From: Alphaproteobacteria bacterium
Lineage (GTDB): Bacteria > Pseudomonadota > Alphaproteobacteria > Sphingomonadales > Sphingomonadaceae
Length of the DNA: 64,000 nt
Direction: 5' to 3'
NCBI GenBank assembly: GCA_019239415.1
Contig: JAFAZW010000039.1
Coordinates: 25,018 to 89,017 of the forward strand
The notes under the pieces were generated by a model. It did not search any database and was not told the origin of the DNA. It saw only the letters and a list, made by a program, of their open reading frames with translations. Positions 26,760 to 35,679 of the stretch are shown here, in pieces. Position 1 is the stretch's first letter. Each line of letters begins with the position of its first letter. Position numbers and translations under genes: made by a program.

Positions 26760-27818
26760 ATGCTGCCGGCGCGACAGGGCGACTGTATCTGGATCGAATA
26801 TTCGGCCGGGAATGCCACTCATCATCTGGTGATCGACGGTGGGCCAGAGCACGCTGGCGCTCTCACGCACGAAGTCGCACGCCGCCTCCGCGCATCTGAC
26901 GAGGGGGGCCTCCACATCGACCTGCTCGTGGTGACCCATATCGACAACGATCACATCGGGGGCGTAGTCGATCTGATCGAGGGGCTGCCCGCCGGGCTGA
27001 GCTTCGGCGACATCTGGTTCAACGGCTTCAGGCATCTCGTGCCGACGGACCGGTTGGGAACCGCCCAGGCCGACCGGCTCTCAGATGCGCTCGCCGCCAG
27101 CGGCCTCCCATGGAACGAGGCTTTCGACCACGGCCCAGTCACCATCCCCGCGCAGGGAGCGCTACCTCGGATCCGGCGCCAGGGCGTGCTGGACCTAACA
27201 CTGCTCGGGCCCGGAGAGGACGCGCTCGTGCGGCTTGCACGCGAATGGGATGAGGACGTCCGGCAAGGGCGGACCGAGCCGCACCGAGCGACCCCGTCGG
27301 ACTTCATGGGCCGCAAGGACAAATGGCCCCCCGATGTCGACGCCTTGTTAAAGGAGCGCTTCGAGGCCGATGCCGGCGCCCCCAACGGCTCCAGCATTGC
27401 ACTGCTGCTCGGCTATTGCGGAAGGCAGATCCTGCTGAGCGCCGACGCTCCGGCAGATCCGCTCGCGGAGTCGATTCGCCGCCTTCTCGCCCAGAGCGGC
27501 GGTATGGAACGATTAGCTCTCGACGCCTGCAAGGTTTCTCATCACGGCAGCAAGAAAAGCACCAGCTGCGACCTGCTGGGACTATTGCGCTGCAATCACT
27601 GGCTGATTTCTACCGATGGGAGCTATTTCGGGCATCCAGACTCTGCGGCAATAGCGCGCCTCATCACGCATGGCGGGCCGAAGCCCGAGCTGATATTCAA
27701 TTCGCGCAAGGAATTCTCCTCGCGCTGGGAAAGGGCAAACCCGTCGAACCGCGCGAAGTTCTCGGTCCGCCTGCCGACGGAGGAAGGGTCGCCGGTGACG
27801 ATGAATTTTCCCGTCTGA
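26760..27818 (+). CDS. ComEC-like metallo-beta-lactamase fold hydrolase
   Basis: A 352-residue MBL-fold protein. The metal motif is T-H60-I-D62-N-D64-H65, the ComEC-like variant in which the second His of HxHxDH is Asp. Later ligand regions are NGSSIALLL, ILLSADAP, KVSHHGSKKST and DGSYFGHPDS. Related proteins are DNases or phosphodiesterases. The likely first beta strand (LTMLPARQGDCIWIEY) begins a few codons before the ATG, and the GGAGG site at 26734 is 21 bases upstream, so a non-ATG start at 26745-26754 is possible. It forms a two-gene module with the CHAT protease, and the pairing suggests a regulated nuclease/protease system. Confidence 0.85.
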   Translation: MLPARQGDCIWIEYSAGNATHHLVIDGGPEHAGALTHEVARRLRASDEGGLHIDLLVVTHIDNDHIGGVVDLIEGLPAGLSFGDIWFNGFRHLVPTDRLGTAQADRLSDALAASGLPWNEAFDHGPVTIPAQGALPRIRRQGVLDLTLLGPGEDALVRLAREWDEDVRQGRTEPHRATPSDFMGRKDKWPPDVDALLKERFEADAGAPNGSSIALLLGYCGRQILLSADAPADPLAESIRRLLAQSGGMERLALDACKVSHHGSKKSTSCDLLGLLRCNHWLISTDGSYFGHPDSAAIARLITHGGPKPELIFNSRKEFSSRWERANPSNRAKFSVRLPTEEGSPVTMNFPV

Positions 27819-27849
27819 ACGTCGCGGCGAGTTCGGCCCGCCCGCGCCC

Positions 27850-28473
27850 CTAGTGCCCCATGTGGGGCCGCAGGAAGTCGGTGACGGCGGTGTTCGAGAG
27901 GGAGGCGTAGTCGTCGACCGTGCCTTCCGAATCGCTGGTGAAGATCAGCATCGGGCATTCGGTGTCGGTCGCCTCGACGCTCTTCCGGTCCAGCTGGCGG
28001 CCGGTCTTCGCTTCCCTGAGCGTCAGCTCGTAGGTCGCCGTATGCCAGCGGATCTTGTTCTGCGACGGCTTGCCGTCCTTCTGGTACTTGTCGCAGACCC
28101 TGACCTCGCGGGCGGCCGTGCGGCGGGCGCAGACGACGAGGTCGATCGCCTTGAACGGGTCGCCCCTGGCCGCATATTGCACCGTCCAGTCGGCCGGCAG
28201 CGACGACGAATGGTCGGACATGTCGTCCTTGTAGGTGGCGAAATAGAGCGCCTTGTGGGCCTTGCCGGCGGCGTCGTAGGCGCTCGCCGCCGAGGCCGAC
28301 GCGCCCGAGCACACGCCCTTGAAATCGTCGGGGAAGAGCTGGGCCGGCAGCTCGGCGGGGATGCCGGAGGCGCTCTGCCCGGCGCTGTTGCCGCCCTTGC
28401 CGCCGCACCCGGCGACGGCGGCGACCGCCAGCATGGCCGGCAACGCGGACAAGCCGCCCGCAGTCTTCGCCAC
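27850..28473 (-). CDS. Lipoprotein of unknown function
   Basis: A 207-residue lipoprotein. The GTG start is preferred because it follows AAGGGGGG at good distance and gives a clean signal peptide with lipobox V20-A-G-C23. The mature part starts GGKGGNSAGQSASGIPAELPAQLFP and contains several cysteines (VCSGAS, VVCARR, VCDKYQ, TECPML) that could form disulphides. The family is not recognised. Convergent with the MBL gene, 31 bases away. Confidence 0.7.
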   Translation of the reverse strand: MAKTAGGLSALPAMLAVAAVAGCGGKGGNSAGQSASGIPAELPAQLFPDDFKGVCSGASASAASAYDAAGKAHKALYFATYKDDMSDHSSSLPADWTVQYAARGDPFKAIDLVVCARRTAAREVRVCDKYQKDGKPSQNKIRWHTATYELTLREAKTGRQLDRKSVEATDTECPMLIFTSDSEGTVDDYASLSNTAVTDFLRPHMGH

Positions 28474-28574
28474 GCCGAGATCCCCCCTTCCCGATGCTGG
28501 TCGAGCGATCAGATGCGCCGGCGCGGCCATTGTCAATGGCGGTGCGGGGAGGGGAAAGGGGACAGGAGGGGAGA

Positions 28575-28640
28575 GGGACAGTCACTTTCCGGCACGCGAC
28601 GCGAAGATGAGCGCCATCGTGCGTGAAAGTGACTGTCCCC
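28575..28640. repeat. GGGACAGTCACTTTC inverted-repeat element, second copy
   Basis: Terminal arms GGGACAGTCACTTTC and its complement flank a core different from the copy at 19198-19264. It lies between two minus-strand genes. Confidence 0.8.
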
Positions 28641-28663
28641 GGCGCTCTGTCCCCGCCGTGCCC

Positions 28664-28927
28664 TCAGGGCCTGGTTGCATCCTCCTCGGCGCGGCGCCTC
28701 GCTTCGTCGCGAGCGGCGGCGGCGCGGAGGGAATCCTTCTCGCTCGCTTCCTTGCGCAGCGCCGCATTCTCGGCCTCGAGGCGCTTGACCTCGTCGCGGC
28801 GCAGGTCCGCCTCCTCGCGGTAGCGGGCCTTCCACTTGCCGCCGCTCCTCAGCGCCATGCCGACGACGAGGCCGAGCAGGAAGACGAGGCCGACGACCAG
28901 CCACTGGTTGGGGGTGAAATCGGGCAC
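28664..28927 (-). CDS. Small membrane protein with coiled coil
   Basis: An 87-residue protein with one N-terminal membrane segment (WLVVGLVFLLGLVVGMAL, about residues 9-26) and a highly charged helical tail (YREEADLRRDEVKRLEAENA onward) likely to form a coiled coil in the cytoplasm. No function is known. It lies just downstream of the Tad locus, beyond a terminator, and may be unrelated to it. Confidence 0.7.
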   Translation of the reverse strand: MPDFTPNQWLVVGLVFLLGLVVGMALRSGGKWKARYREEADLRRDEVKRLEAENAALRKEASEKDSLRAAAARDEARRRAEEDATRP

Positions 28928-28984
28928 TTGGCTCCTCCTTCGCGCCGCGCGTGGCGCGTCCTTTTCAGGAGCGGAAAAGGCGGC

Positions 28985-29007
28985 GGGGGCGGGATTGTTC
29001 CGCCCCC
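28985..29007 (-). terminator. Tad operon terminator
   Basis: An 8-bp GC stem GGGGGCGG/CCGCCCCC with a 7-base loop just after tadC. On the minus strand it is followed by GCCGCCTTTTCC, a short T-run. Confidence 0.65.
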
Positions 29008-29025
29008 GTGTCCTTTTCGCGCGGC

Positions 29026-30027
29026 TCAGTTCTTCAGGAGGTTGTCCGAGATCGAGCAGCTCGCCGGGCCGAGGATGACGATGAACAGCACCGGCAGGAT
29101 GAAAAGGATGAGCGGCACGGTCATGATCGCCGGCAGCCGCGCCGCTTTCTCCTCGGCGCGCATCATCCGCTCGTTGCGGAACTCGGCCGAGAGGACGCGC
29201 AGCGCGGAGGCGAGCGGCGTGCCGTATTTCTCGGTCTGGATCATCGTCGTGACGACGCCGCGGATCGATTCGAGATCGATGCGGGTGGCGAGATTCTCGA
29301 AGGCGAGGCGGCGGTCGGTCAGGAAGCCCAGCTCGATCGAGGTCAAGGCGAATTCGTCGCCGAGCTCGGGATAGGCCTTGCCCAGCTCGCGGGCGACGCG
29401 GCTGAAGGCGGCGTCGACGGTGAGGCCGGCCTCGGCGCAGATGACGAGCAGGTCGAGCGCGTCGGGGAGGCCCTTGCGGATGGCGTGGGTGCGCTTGGTG
29501 ACCTTGTTCTTCAGCCAGATGTCCGGCGCCTTATAGGCGAGGATCAGGGTGCCGGCGACGAGCCCATATTTCTTGAATGCGCCCCACGCCGGGAACCAGT
29601 CGAGGACGTAGACGCCGACGATGACGATCGTCCCGAGCACGACGGGCAGCACGAGACGCGCAAAGATGACCACGAAGGCGAGGTCCTTGGAGCGGATCCC
29701 GGCCTGCATCAGCCGGCGCTGCGCCTTCGTCACCTGCTCGTCCTGCAGCATCTTCAGGGAGCCGAGCACGCCGCGGACCTTGTCCGCCATCTCGTTCTTG
29801 TTGGTGATGTTGCGGCGTCGCTTCGAGCTCGAGGCGACGATGCCCGCCTTCAATTGCTCACGCCGCTCGTTGAGGGCCTTGACGCGCTTGGCCATCGGGT
29901 CGCGCACCGTCGCCGCCGCATAGACGGCGACGAGCACGGCGAAGGTCGCGAGGGCGGCGAGGAAGGTCGCCACCATCAGCACGTCGACGCCCAACAAGGT
30001 GGGATGCGGGGGAGGGACGTCCTGCAT
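29026..30027 (-). CDS. tadC: Tad pilus inner-membrane platform protein TadC
   Basis: A 333-residue type II secretion F-domain protein. N-terminal membrane segments (LMVATFLAALATFAVLVAVY and one near 125-155) precede the F domain (LPDALDLLVICAEAGLTVDAAFSRV), and a hydrophobic C-terminal hairpin ends the protein (IMTVPLILFILPVLFIVIL). With TadB it forms the platform on which the motor extrudes Flp pilin. It is the last gene of the locus, one base from tadB. Confidence 0.92.
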   Translation of the reverse strand: MQDVPPPHPTLLGVDVLMVATFLAALATFAVLVAVYAAATVRDPMAKRVKALNERREQLKAGIVASSSKRRRNITNKNEMADKVRGVLGSLKMLQDEQVTKAQRRLMQAGIRSKDLAFVVIFARLVLPVVLGTIVIVGVYVLDWFPAWGAFKKYGLVAGTLILAYKAPDIWLKNKVTKRTHAIRKGLPDALDLLVICAEAGLTVDAAFSRVARELGKAYPELGDEFALTSIELGFLTDRRLAFENLATRIDLESIRGVVTTMIQTEKYGTPLASALRVLSAEFRNERMMRAEEKAARLPAIMTVPLILFILPVLFIVILGPASCSISDNLLKN

Positions 30028-30028
30028 G

Positions 30029-31006
30029 TCAGATCTCGAAATCCACCATCTTGGCCATGATGAACACGCCGATGCCCATCCAGATGAGGCCGCCGCAGCC
30101 GACGATGATCAGCCGCTGGTCGACGAAAAAAGTGTGCATGTAGTTGGGGTTGATCCACAGCACGAGGGTGAAGACGATGAAGGGGAGGGCGCCCACGATC
30201 CAGGCCGAGGCCTTGGATTCGGACGACATCGCCTTGATCTTGAGCTTCATCTGGGCGCGCTTCCTGAGCACGTCGGCGAGGTTGGCAAGGGTCTCGGCGA
30301 GGTTGCCGCCGGTCTCGCGCTGGATGGCGAGCGTGATGACGAAGAACTGGAATTCGGGCGTGCCCATCCGATCCGCCGCTTCCTGCAGCGCGGCCTCCAT
30401 GGTGCGGCCGATCTTCATCTTGTCGGCCACGGCGCGGAACTCGTCCTGGATCGGGCCGGGGACCTCGGCGGCGACGACGTTCATCGTCTCGGAGATGGGG
30501 AGGCCCGATCGCAGGCCGCGCACCATCAGTTCCAGGGCGTCCGGGAAGCGGCTGTTGAACTGGGCGATGCGGCGCTTGATCAGCTTGCCGACGACGTAGT
30601 GGGGGAGGCCGATGCCGGCGAACAGGCCGACGAAGACGGCGAGCAGCATCGGCATGCCACGCATCGCCAGCAGGAAACCGACGATCACCATCAACGCCAG
30701 CGAAGCGAGGGCATATTGGCCGAGCGACCACGACTTGCCGGTCTGCTGGAGCCGTGCGGTGAGGACCGCGGGGTTCGGGATGAAGCGCTGGGCGAGACCG
30801 TCCATCCGGTTCTCGGATCGATTGGCGAGGAGCCGCTTCAATTGCGCCTGGGTGGCGACCTCGTTGGATTTGCTGTGCCGTTCGCGAACGGTCTCGAGGC
30901 GCCGGCTGAGCGCCTTCGAGCGGGACGGGCCGCTGACTGCCGCGAGGACGAGCAGCCCGCTGCCCAGCAAGCCCGCCACCAGCATCAGGAATTCAAAGCT
31001 CAGCAC
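30029..31006 (-). CDS. tadB: Tad pilus inner-membrane platform protein TadB
   Basis: A 325-residue F-domain protein: one N-terminal membrane segment, two central ones (ALASLALMVIVGFLLAMRG, MLLAVFVGLFAGIGLPHYV), the domain FPDALELMVRGLRSGLPISETM, and C-terminal membrane segments. It partners with TadC. The gene directly upstream is cpaE, only 40 bases away, where the ATPase cpaF would normally lie. Confidence 0.92.
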   Translation of the reverse strand: MLSFEFLMLVAGLLGSGLLVLAAVSGPSRSKALSRRLETVRERHSKSNEVATQAQLKRLLANRSENRMDGLAQRFIPNPAVLTARLQQTGKSWSLGQYALASLALMVIVGFLLAMRGMPMLLAVFVGLFAGIGLPHYVVGKLIKRRIAQFNSRFPDALELMVRGLRSGLPISETMNVVAAEVPGPIQDEFRAVADKMKIGRTMEAALQEAADRMGTPEFQFFVITLAIQRETGGNLAETLANLADVLRKRAQMKLKIKAMSSESKASAWIVGALPFIVFTLVLWINPNYMHTFFVDQRLIIVGCGGLIWMGIGVFIMAKMVDFEI

Positions 31007-31046
31007 ATCCGTGTTCCCGTCTCAGGCAAGGGCCGCCGGCCCGGGC

Positions 31047-32330
31047 TCAAGCCTCCGCCTTCACCTTCGGCGACTTCGCAAGCAGCGACTTGAGGTTCAG
31101 CTTGTCGATCAGCGACACCGCGGCCTTGGCCTCGTCGCCGGCCGTGCGCTCGCCGCCCTCGACGGCCGAGACCGTCGTGGTGACGAGTTGGCCGAGCGGC
31201 TGGGCGATCTTGGCCGCGGTCGCGACCTTGGCGAACGGTTGTCCCAGCTTGGCCGACTGCGCGGCAGCCTTGGCGTCCAGGGGGATGGAGATGTCGACGG
31301 CGCGCTCGATCGATTGCTCGAAATCCTTGCGGCTGATCTCCTGCTGCGTGCCGGCGACGCGGTTCGCCACGACGACCACCTTCGCCTGCGGCGCATTGGC
31401 CTTGAGCCAGGACAGGAGGCGGATCGCGTCGCGGGTGGCCGCGAGCGTATATTCGACGACCACGAACGCGACATGCACGTCGTGGACCAGGTGCGGATGC
31501 TGGATGAGCATCGACCGCGGCAGGTCCATGACCGTGCTCTCGAAGGCGTTCCGGATCTCCTCCTGCAGCTGATAAAAAGCGCTGCCGTCGTTCATCAACG
31601 GCTGGTTGAGGGGCGCTTCCGCCGAGAGGATGCACAGCTTCTCGTTCGCGCGCACCATGGCGCGCTCGATGAAGAGGCCGTCGATGCGGCTCGGATTCTC
31701 GATCGCGTCGGTGAGGCCGCGGCCCGGCTCGATGTCGAGCGCGAGCGCGCCGGTTCCGAAGTGGATGTCGAGGTCGAGAAGGGCGGTCGAGCGGCTGGCC
31801 TTGTCGCCCAGCAGCCACGCGAGCGACGTCGCGAGGGTCGAGGCGCCGACGCCGCCCCTGGTGCCGATCACCGCGGCGACGACATGCGGCTTGTCGGTCG
31901 CCGAGTCGTTCACGCGCGGGCCGGAAATGGTCAGTTGGGCATGGGCGAAGGCGTCCCGCACGTGGTCGGGGGTGAAGGGCTTGAGCAGATAATCCTGGAG
32001 GCCGGAGGCGACCAGGTCGCGGTACAGGCGCACGTCGTTGACCTGGCCGGCGGCGATGACGACCGTCCCGGGCTCGCACACCTCCGCCAACGCGTTGATG
32101 TCGTTCAGCGGGTCGCCGCTTTCCGAAAGGTCGACGAACAGGATGGACGGGCTCGCGGACACCGAGAGCGTCTGAATGGCGTTGCGAAGGCCGCCCTTGT
32201 TGACCTTTTCCGGCGCCCATCCGTGTTCGACCACGACCGGGCGCAGCATCTCGGCCGTGGCATCGTCGCAGACGAAGGCGGAGAAGGGATCGCGGAGGCT
32301 CGCGCGCGAGGCGTTGAAGGGCGCGTTCAT
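31047..32330 (-). CDS. cpaE: Pilus assembly protein CpaE/TadZ
   Basis: A 427-residue CpaE. An atypical receiver-like domain (about 1-135; FAFVCDDA is replaced here by FSAFVCDDATAEML, ending LQDYLLKPFTPDHV) is followed by a MinD/ParA-like ATPase with the deviant Walker A loop IGTRGGVGAST and the switch-like ALLDLDIHFG. The Asp in VMDLPRSM fits the Walker B/B-prime region. CpaE/TadZ places the Tad machine at the cell pole. Start overlaps the cpaD stop by one base. Confidence 0.92.
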   Translation of the reverse strand: MNAPFNASRASLRDPFSAFVCDDATAEMLRPVVVEHGWAPEKVNKGGLRNAIQTLSVSASPSILFVDLSESGDPLNDINALAEVCEPGTVVIAAGQVNDVRLYRDLVASGLQDYLLKPFTPDHVRDAFAHAQLTISGPRVNDSATDKPHVVAAVIGTRGGVGASTLATSLAWLLGDKASRSTALLDLDIHFGTGALALDIEPGRGLTDAIENPSRIDGLFIERAMVRANEKLCILSAEAPLNQPLMNDGSAFYQLQEEIRNAFESTVMDLPRSMLIQHPHLVHDVHVAFVVVEYTLAATRDAIRLLSWLKANAPQAKVVVVANRVAGTQQEISRKDFEQSIERAVDISIPLDAKAAAQSAKLGQPFAKVATAAKIAQPLGQLVTTTVSAVEGGERTAGDEAKAAVSLIDKLNLKSLLAKSPKVKAEA

Positions 32331-32974
32331 TACTTGCCACCTCCCTGGGTGTTCATCGTGGTGAGGCCCTTGGTGCCGGTCGGCGGGGTCTCGCGATAGA
32401 CCTTGATCGCCTTGGCGGCCGTGCCGGTATCCCGCGCGCCGCTCCCGGCATGACCGAGCACCAGGTCGGACGGATCGGCGACCATTGCGGCGAGGTTCGA
32501 ATTGACGCTGCAGCCGTAATTGGCCGACGTGACGCTGGGCCCGCGGGTCTCCCCGAACGGGCAGCCCGGCACGTAGGCGAAGCTCCGGCTGACGATCACC
32601 CGCACCGAACCGGGGGCGACGCTGCCGGGGGTGACGGGCGCGCCGTCGGAGAGGAGCAGGCCGTATTCGGCGGCGATCCGGGCCACGTCTTGGCGGGCGC
32701 CGGTCGGGCCATAGGCCTCGTCCACCCAGATGCGGTCGCCATAGCCGACGCCGAGCGAGCCGAACCAGGCGTTGAGCCGGCTGCGCTCGGTCGGCGACAA
32801 CCGGTCCTCGCGGGCGGCGAGGTCCATCACATAGTCGGTGCGCTGGACGACCGGCTGGGCGGGCGAGTCGAGGCCGTGCTCGACACCTTGGGGCCGGCGG
32901 CGTGCATCGGCCGGGCCGGCCACCACCGTGCCGGCGGCGAGGAGGGCGATCAGGAGATTACGAGTCGCGTTCAT
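32330..32974 (-). CDS. cpaD: CpaD family pilus assembly protein
   Basis: A 214-residue exported protein with a signal peptide (LLIALLAAGTVVAG) and the CpaD core: DYVMDLAAREDRLSPTERSRL, VRVIVSRSFAYVPGCP and the terminal NYGCSVNSNLAAMVADPSDLV. No clear lipobox Cys follows the signal peptide. CpaD assists the CpaC secretin. It lies between cpaC and cpaE with minimal spacing. Confidence 0.9.
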   Translation of the reverse strand: MNATRNLLIALLAAGTVVAGPADARRRPQGVEHGLDSPAQPVVQRTDYVMDLAAREDRLSPTERSRLNAWFGSLGVGYGDRIWVDEAYGPTGARQDVARIAAEYGLLLSDGAPVTPGSVAPGSVRVIVSRSFAYVPGCPFGETRGPSVTSANYGCSVNSNLAAMVADPSDLVLGHAGSGARDTGTAAKAIKVYRETPPTGTKGLTTMNTQGGGK

Positions 32975-32998
32975 GTCGAGAGATCCTCTACCTGTCGC

Positions 32999-34585
32999 TC
33001 AGAAGCTGAAACCGGGAGCGGCCGAAGCGGACGCCTGGGGCTGCGCGGGCCGGACCCCCGGCTGCTGGGCGAGCTTCGGCACCGCGGGGGCGGCGGGCCC
33101 GGGCACCGGTGCAGCGCTGCCGATCCCAGGAGCCGCCTGCGGCGGCGCCATCGTCGGCACCGGTCGGCGGACAGCCGTCGCATTATGCTCGTTCTGGTCG
33201 AGCAAGACCCGGTCGAGCGCCGTCCCATTGCGGATGTTGTCGGTGGGGAGCGCGATCTGGTTGGCGTTGACCGGCCGCACCAGATAGGGCGTGATCACGA
33301 TCACCAGCTCGGTCTCGTTGCGCTTGAAGGCGTTCGACTTGAACAGCGCCCCGATGATCGGCAGGCTGCCGAGCAGCGGCGCCTTGTTGGTGGTGTTGCC
33401 GGTCGAGTTGCGCAGCAGGCCGCCGATCATGAAGCTCTGGCCCGAGCCGAGCTCGACCGTCGTCTCCGCGCGGCGCGTCGTCAGCGACGGCACGGAGAAG
33501 CCGTTGAGCTGGATCGCGCCGGCGTCCGACAGCTCCGAAACCTCGGGCCGGACGCGCATGGAGATGCGGCCGTCCTCCAGCACGGTCGGGGTGAAGGCCA
33601 GGCTGACGCCATATTGCTTGAACTCGACGCTGACGCCGTTGAGGCCGCTCGAGGTGGGGATCGGAAACTCACCGCCGGCCAGGAAACTCGCCGTCTCGCC
33701 CGACAGCGCGGTGAGGTTCGGCTCGGCGAGGGTGTGGACCGCGCCGACCTGCTCGTTGAGCTTCAGCGTCGACAGGATATCGAGCCCCAGCAGGTGCCCG
33801 GCACCCACCAAGGTCGTGCCGGGGCCCTGGTTGAACGTGTAGGTCGGGACGGGGCGATTCGTCACCGGATCGAGGGCGCCGGTATAGGTGATCGTGCCCG
33901 GGTTGCCCTGCGACGCTCCGAACAGGAAGCCGCCATTGTTGTTCGCCTTCGAGAGCAGGTTCATCCCGATCTCCTTGACGAGCGTGCGGCTGACCTCCGC
34001 GATCGTGACCTTCAGCGTTACCTGGAGGGGCGTCGCGGTCTTGAGGCGGCTGATGACCTGCGTGTTGGCGCCGACGAAACCCTGCACGAGGCGGGTCGCC
34101 TCCTCGACGTCCGCGGGGGCGGCGACGGTGCCGGTAAGGAGCACGATGCCGTTGACCGGCGTGGCGCGGATCTGCGCTTCCGGCATCGCCACGCGGAGCA
34201 GCTCGTCGAGCGATCCCATGTTGGTGCCGACGCGGACGTTGGCCGAGAAGATCGTGCGGCCGCCCTTGTCGGTCGCGAACACGGTGGTCTCGCCCGGCGC
34301 CTTGCCGAACACGTAGATCTGGTTGTTCGACCGGACCTGGACGTCGGCGATCGCGTCGTTGGCGACGAAAAGGTCCGTCATCTGGCCGTCCAGGCGCACC
34401 ATGCGGCCGGTGCCGACCGAGAGGGTCAGATCGCTCGACGGCCGGACCGAAGGCGCCGCGCGGGGGCCGGCCGGGGCAGGCGCGAGGCTGGGCTGCGCCT
34501 GGGCTGCGCCGGCCACGCTCGCGCCGAGCAGGGCCACCGTGGCGGTGCCGGACAGGACGCGGCGGGCGAAGTTCGCATGGGTCAT
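32999..34585 (-). CDS. cpaC: Tad outer-membrane secretin CpaC
   Basis: A 528-residue secretin. The signal peptide (to AQAQP) is followed by a pilus-specific N domain (DLTLSVGTGRMVRLDGQ), a BON-like domain (VNGIVLLTGTVAAPADVEEA) and the secretin domain with VHTLAEPNLTALSGETASFL, GGEFPIP and VIVITPYLVRPV near the end. The tail is Pro/Ala-rich. It forms the outer-membrane channel for the Flp pilus. Confidence 0.95.
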   Translation of the reverse strand: MTHANFARRVLSGTATVALLGASVAGAAQAQPSLAPAPAGPRAAPSVRPSSDLTLSVGTGRMVRLDGQMTDLFVANDAIADVQVRSNNQIYVFGKAPGETTVFATDKGGRTIFSANVRVGTNMGSLDELLRVAMPEAQIRATPVNGIVLLTGTVAAPADVEEATRLVQGFVGANTQVISRLKTATPLQVTLKVTIAEVSRTLVKEIGMNLLSKANNNGGFLFGASQGNPGTITYTGALDPVTNRPVPTYTFNQGPGTTLVGAGHLLGLDILSTLKLNEQVGAVHTLAEPNLTALSGETASFLAGGEFPIPTSSGLNGVSVEFKQYGVSLAFTPTVLEDGRISMRVRPEVSELSDAGAIQLNGFSVPSLTTRRAETTVELGSGQSFMIGGLLRNSTGNTTNKAPLLGSLPIIGALFKSNAFKRNETELVIVITPYLVRPVNANQIALPTDNIRNGTALDRVLLDQNEHNATAVRRPVPTMAPPQAAPGIGSAAPVPGPAAPAVPKLAQQPGVRPAQPQASASAAPGFSF

Positions 34586-34586
34586 C

Positions 34587-35636
34587 TTACTTGGCTCCGA
34601 CCGGAACGATGGTGATGGAATTGCCGCGGGCGACGCGGACGACGGGGCCCGTGGGCACGGCCGGCGAGGCGGCGGGAGCGCCCTTGCCGGTCAGCGCGCC
34701 AGCGAAGGAACCCATCGCCTTGGCCCACTGGTCGGCGGGATTGGAGCTCTCGCCGCCGCCGTTCCCGCCCTTCGAGGGGACCGTGCTGCGCTGGAAGCGC
34801 GAGACCTCGGCGCCGACGGTGTAGGTCGACTTGCCGTCGATCGGATGGTTGGCGACAGGCAGCAGCACCTGGCCGTCCTTGCCCTTCACCACCTCGCCCG
34901 CGGCGACGGCCTTCTGGAGGTCGCCGCTGGTGTCGGCGAGCGAGCGCAGCGACAGCGACAGCTGGCCGATGGTCTGGGCGACGGCGATCTTCTCGGCCAT
35001 CTTGGGCGTCGCCTCGAAGGTGACGAGGGAGAAGGGCTCGACGACCGGCTTGCCGTCCTTGTCCTGCGCGCTCATCCGCTGGTTGGTGGCGAGGACGCGC
35101 AGGTTGCGCATGATCGTCTCGGAGACCTTGAGCGGCGGGCCTTCGCCGCCGCCCGTCACCGCCTGCGTCAGGACGACGTCGACCCGGTCGCCCGGGAAGA
35201 CGAAGCCGGCGACGCCGCTGGTCACGGAAACGGGGACGGTGACGGCGCGCATGCCCGGCGACAGGGCCGCGGCGAGGAAGCCGCGTTCGCCCGGCTTGAT
35301 CACCGAGCCCTGGGTGATCGGCTGGCCGGCGGTGATCTCGTTGCGCACCACCGTGCCGATCAGCTGCTGCGGGTTCACGCCCGGCTTGCCCTTGATGAAG
35401 TAGGCGGTCTGGACGAGCCCCTCCGGCCAGCGCTGGTAGCGGAAGGATTCCGCGTCGAGGATCGTGCCGACGGGGAGTGCCTTGGTGGCGACGAGCACTT
35501 CGGGCCCGGTGGGCACAGGGGCGGCGGCGACGGCGGCAGGGGCGGCGGCGCCGCTGAACATCTTGCGCGCCGTGACGGCGGTGACCGCGGCGACGACGAG
35601 CGCCCCGATCAGCAGCACGAGCTTTTTCACATCCAT
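34587..35636 (-). CDS. cpaB: Flp pilus assembly protein CpaB
   Basis: A 349-residue CpaB/RcpC protein with one N-terminal membrane anchor (LVLLIGALVVAAVTAVTA), an SAF domain (VLVATKALPVGTILDAESFR) and the RcpC/CpaB domain (AVTVPVSVTSGVAGFVFPGDRVDVV). It likely modulates the secretin in the periplasm. One base separates its stop from the cpaC start codon. Confidence 0.93.
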   Translation of the reverse strand: MDVKKLVLLIGALVVAAVTAVTARKMFSGAAAPAAVAAAPVPTGPEVLVATKALPVGTILDAESFRYQRWPEGLVQTAYFIKGKPGVNPQQLIGTVVRNEITAGQPITQGSVIKPGERGFLAAALSPGMRAVTVPVSVTSGVAGFVFPGDRVDVVLTQAVTGGGEGPPLKVSETIMRNLRVLATNQRMSAQDKDGKPVVEPFSLVTFEATPKMAEKIAVAQTIGQLSLSLRSLADTSGDLQKAVAAGEVVKGKDGQVLLPVANHPIDGKSTYTVGAEVSRFQRSTVPSKGGNGGGESSNPADQWAKAMGSFAGALTGKGAPAASPAVPTGPVVRVARGNSITIVPVGAK

Positions 35637-35679
35637 GACGCCAGTCGCCTCCTAGAAGCCCTTCGAAAAGCGGGCTCGT

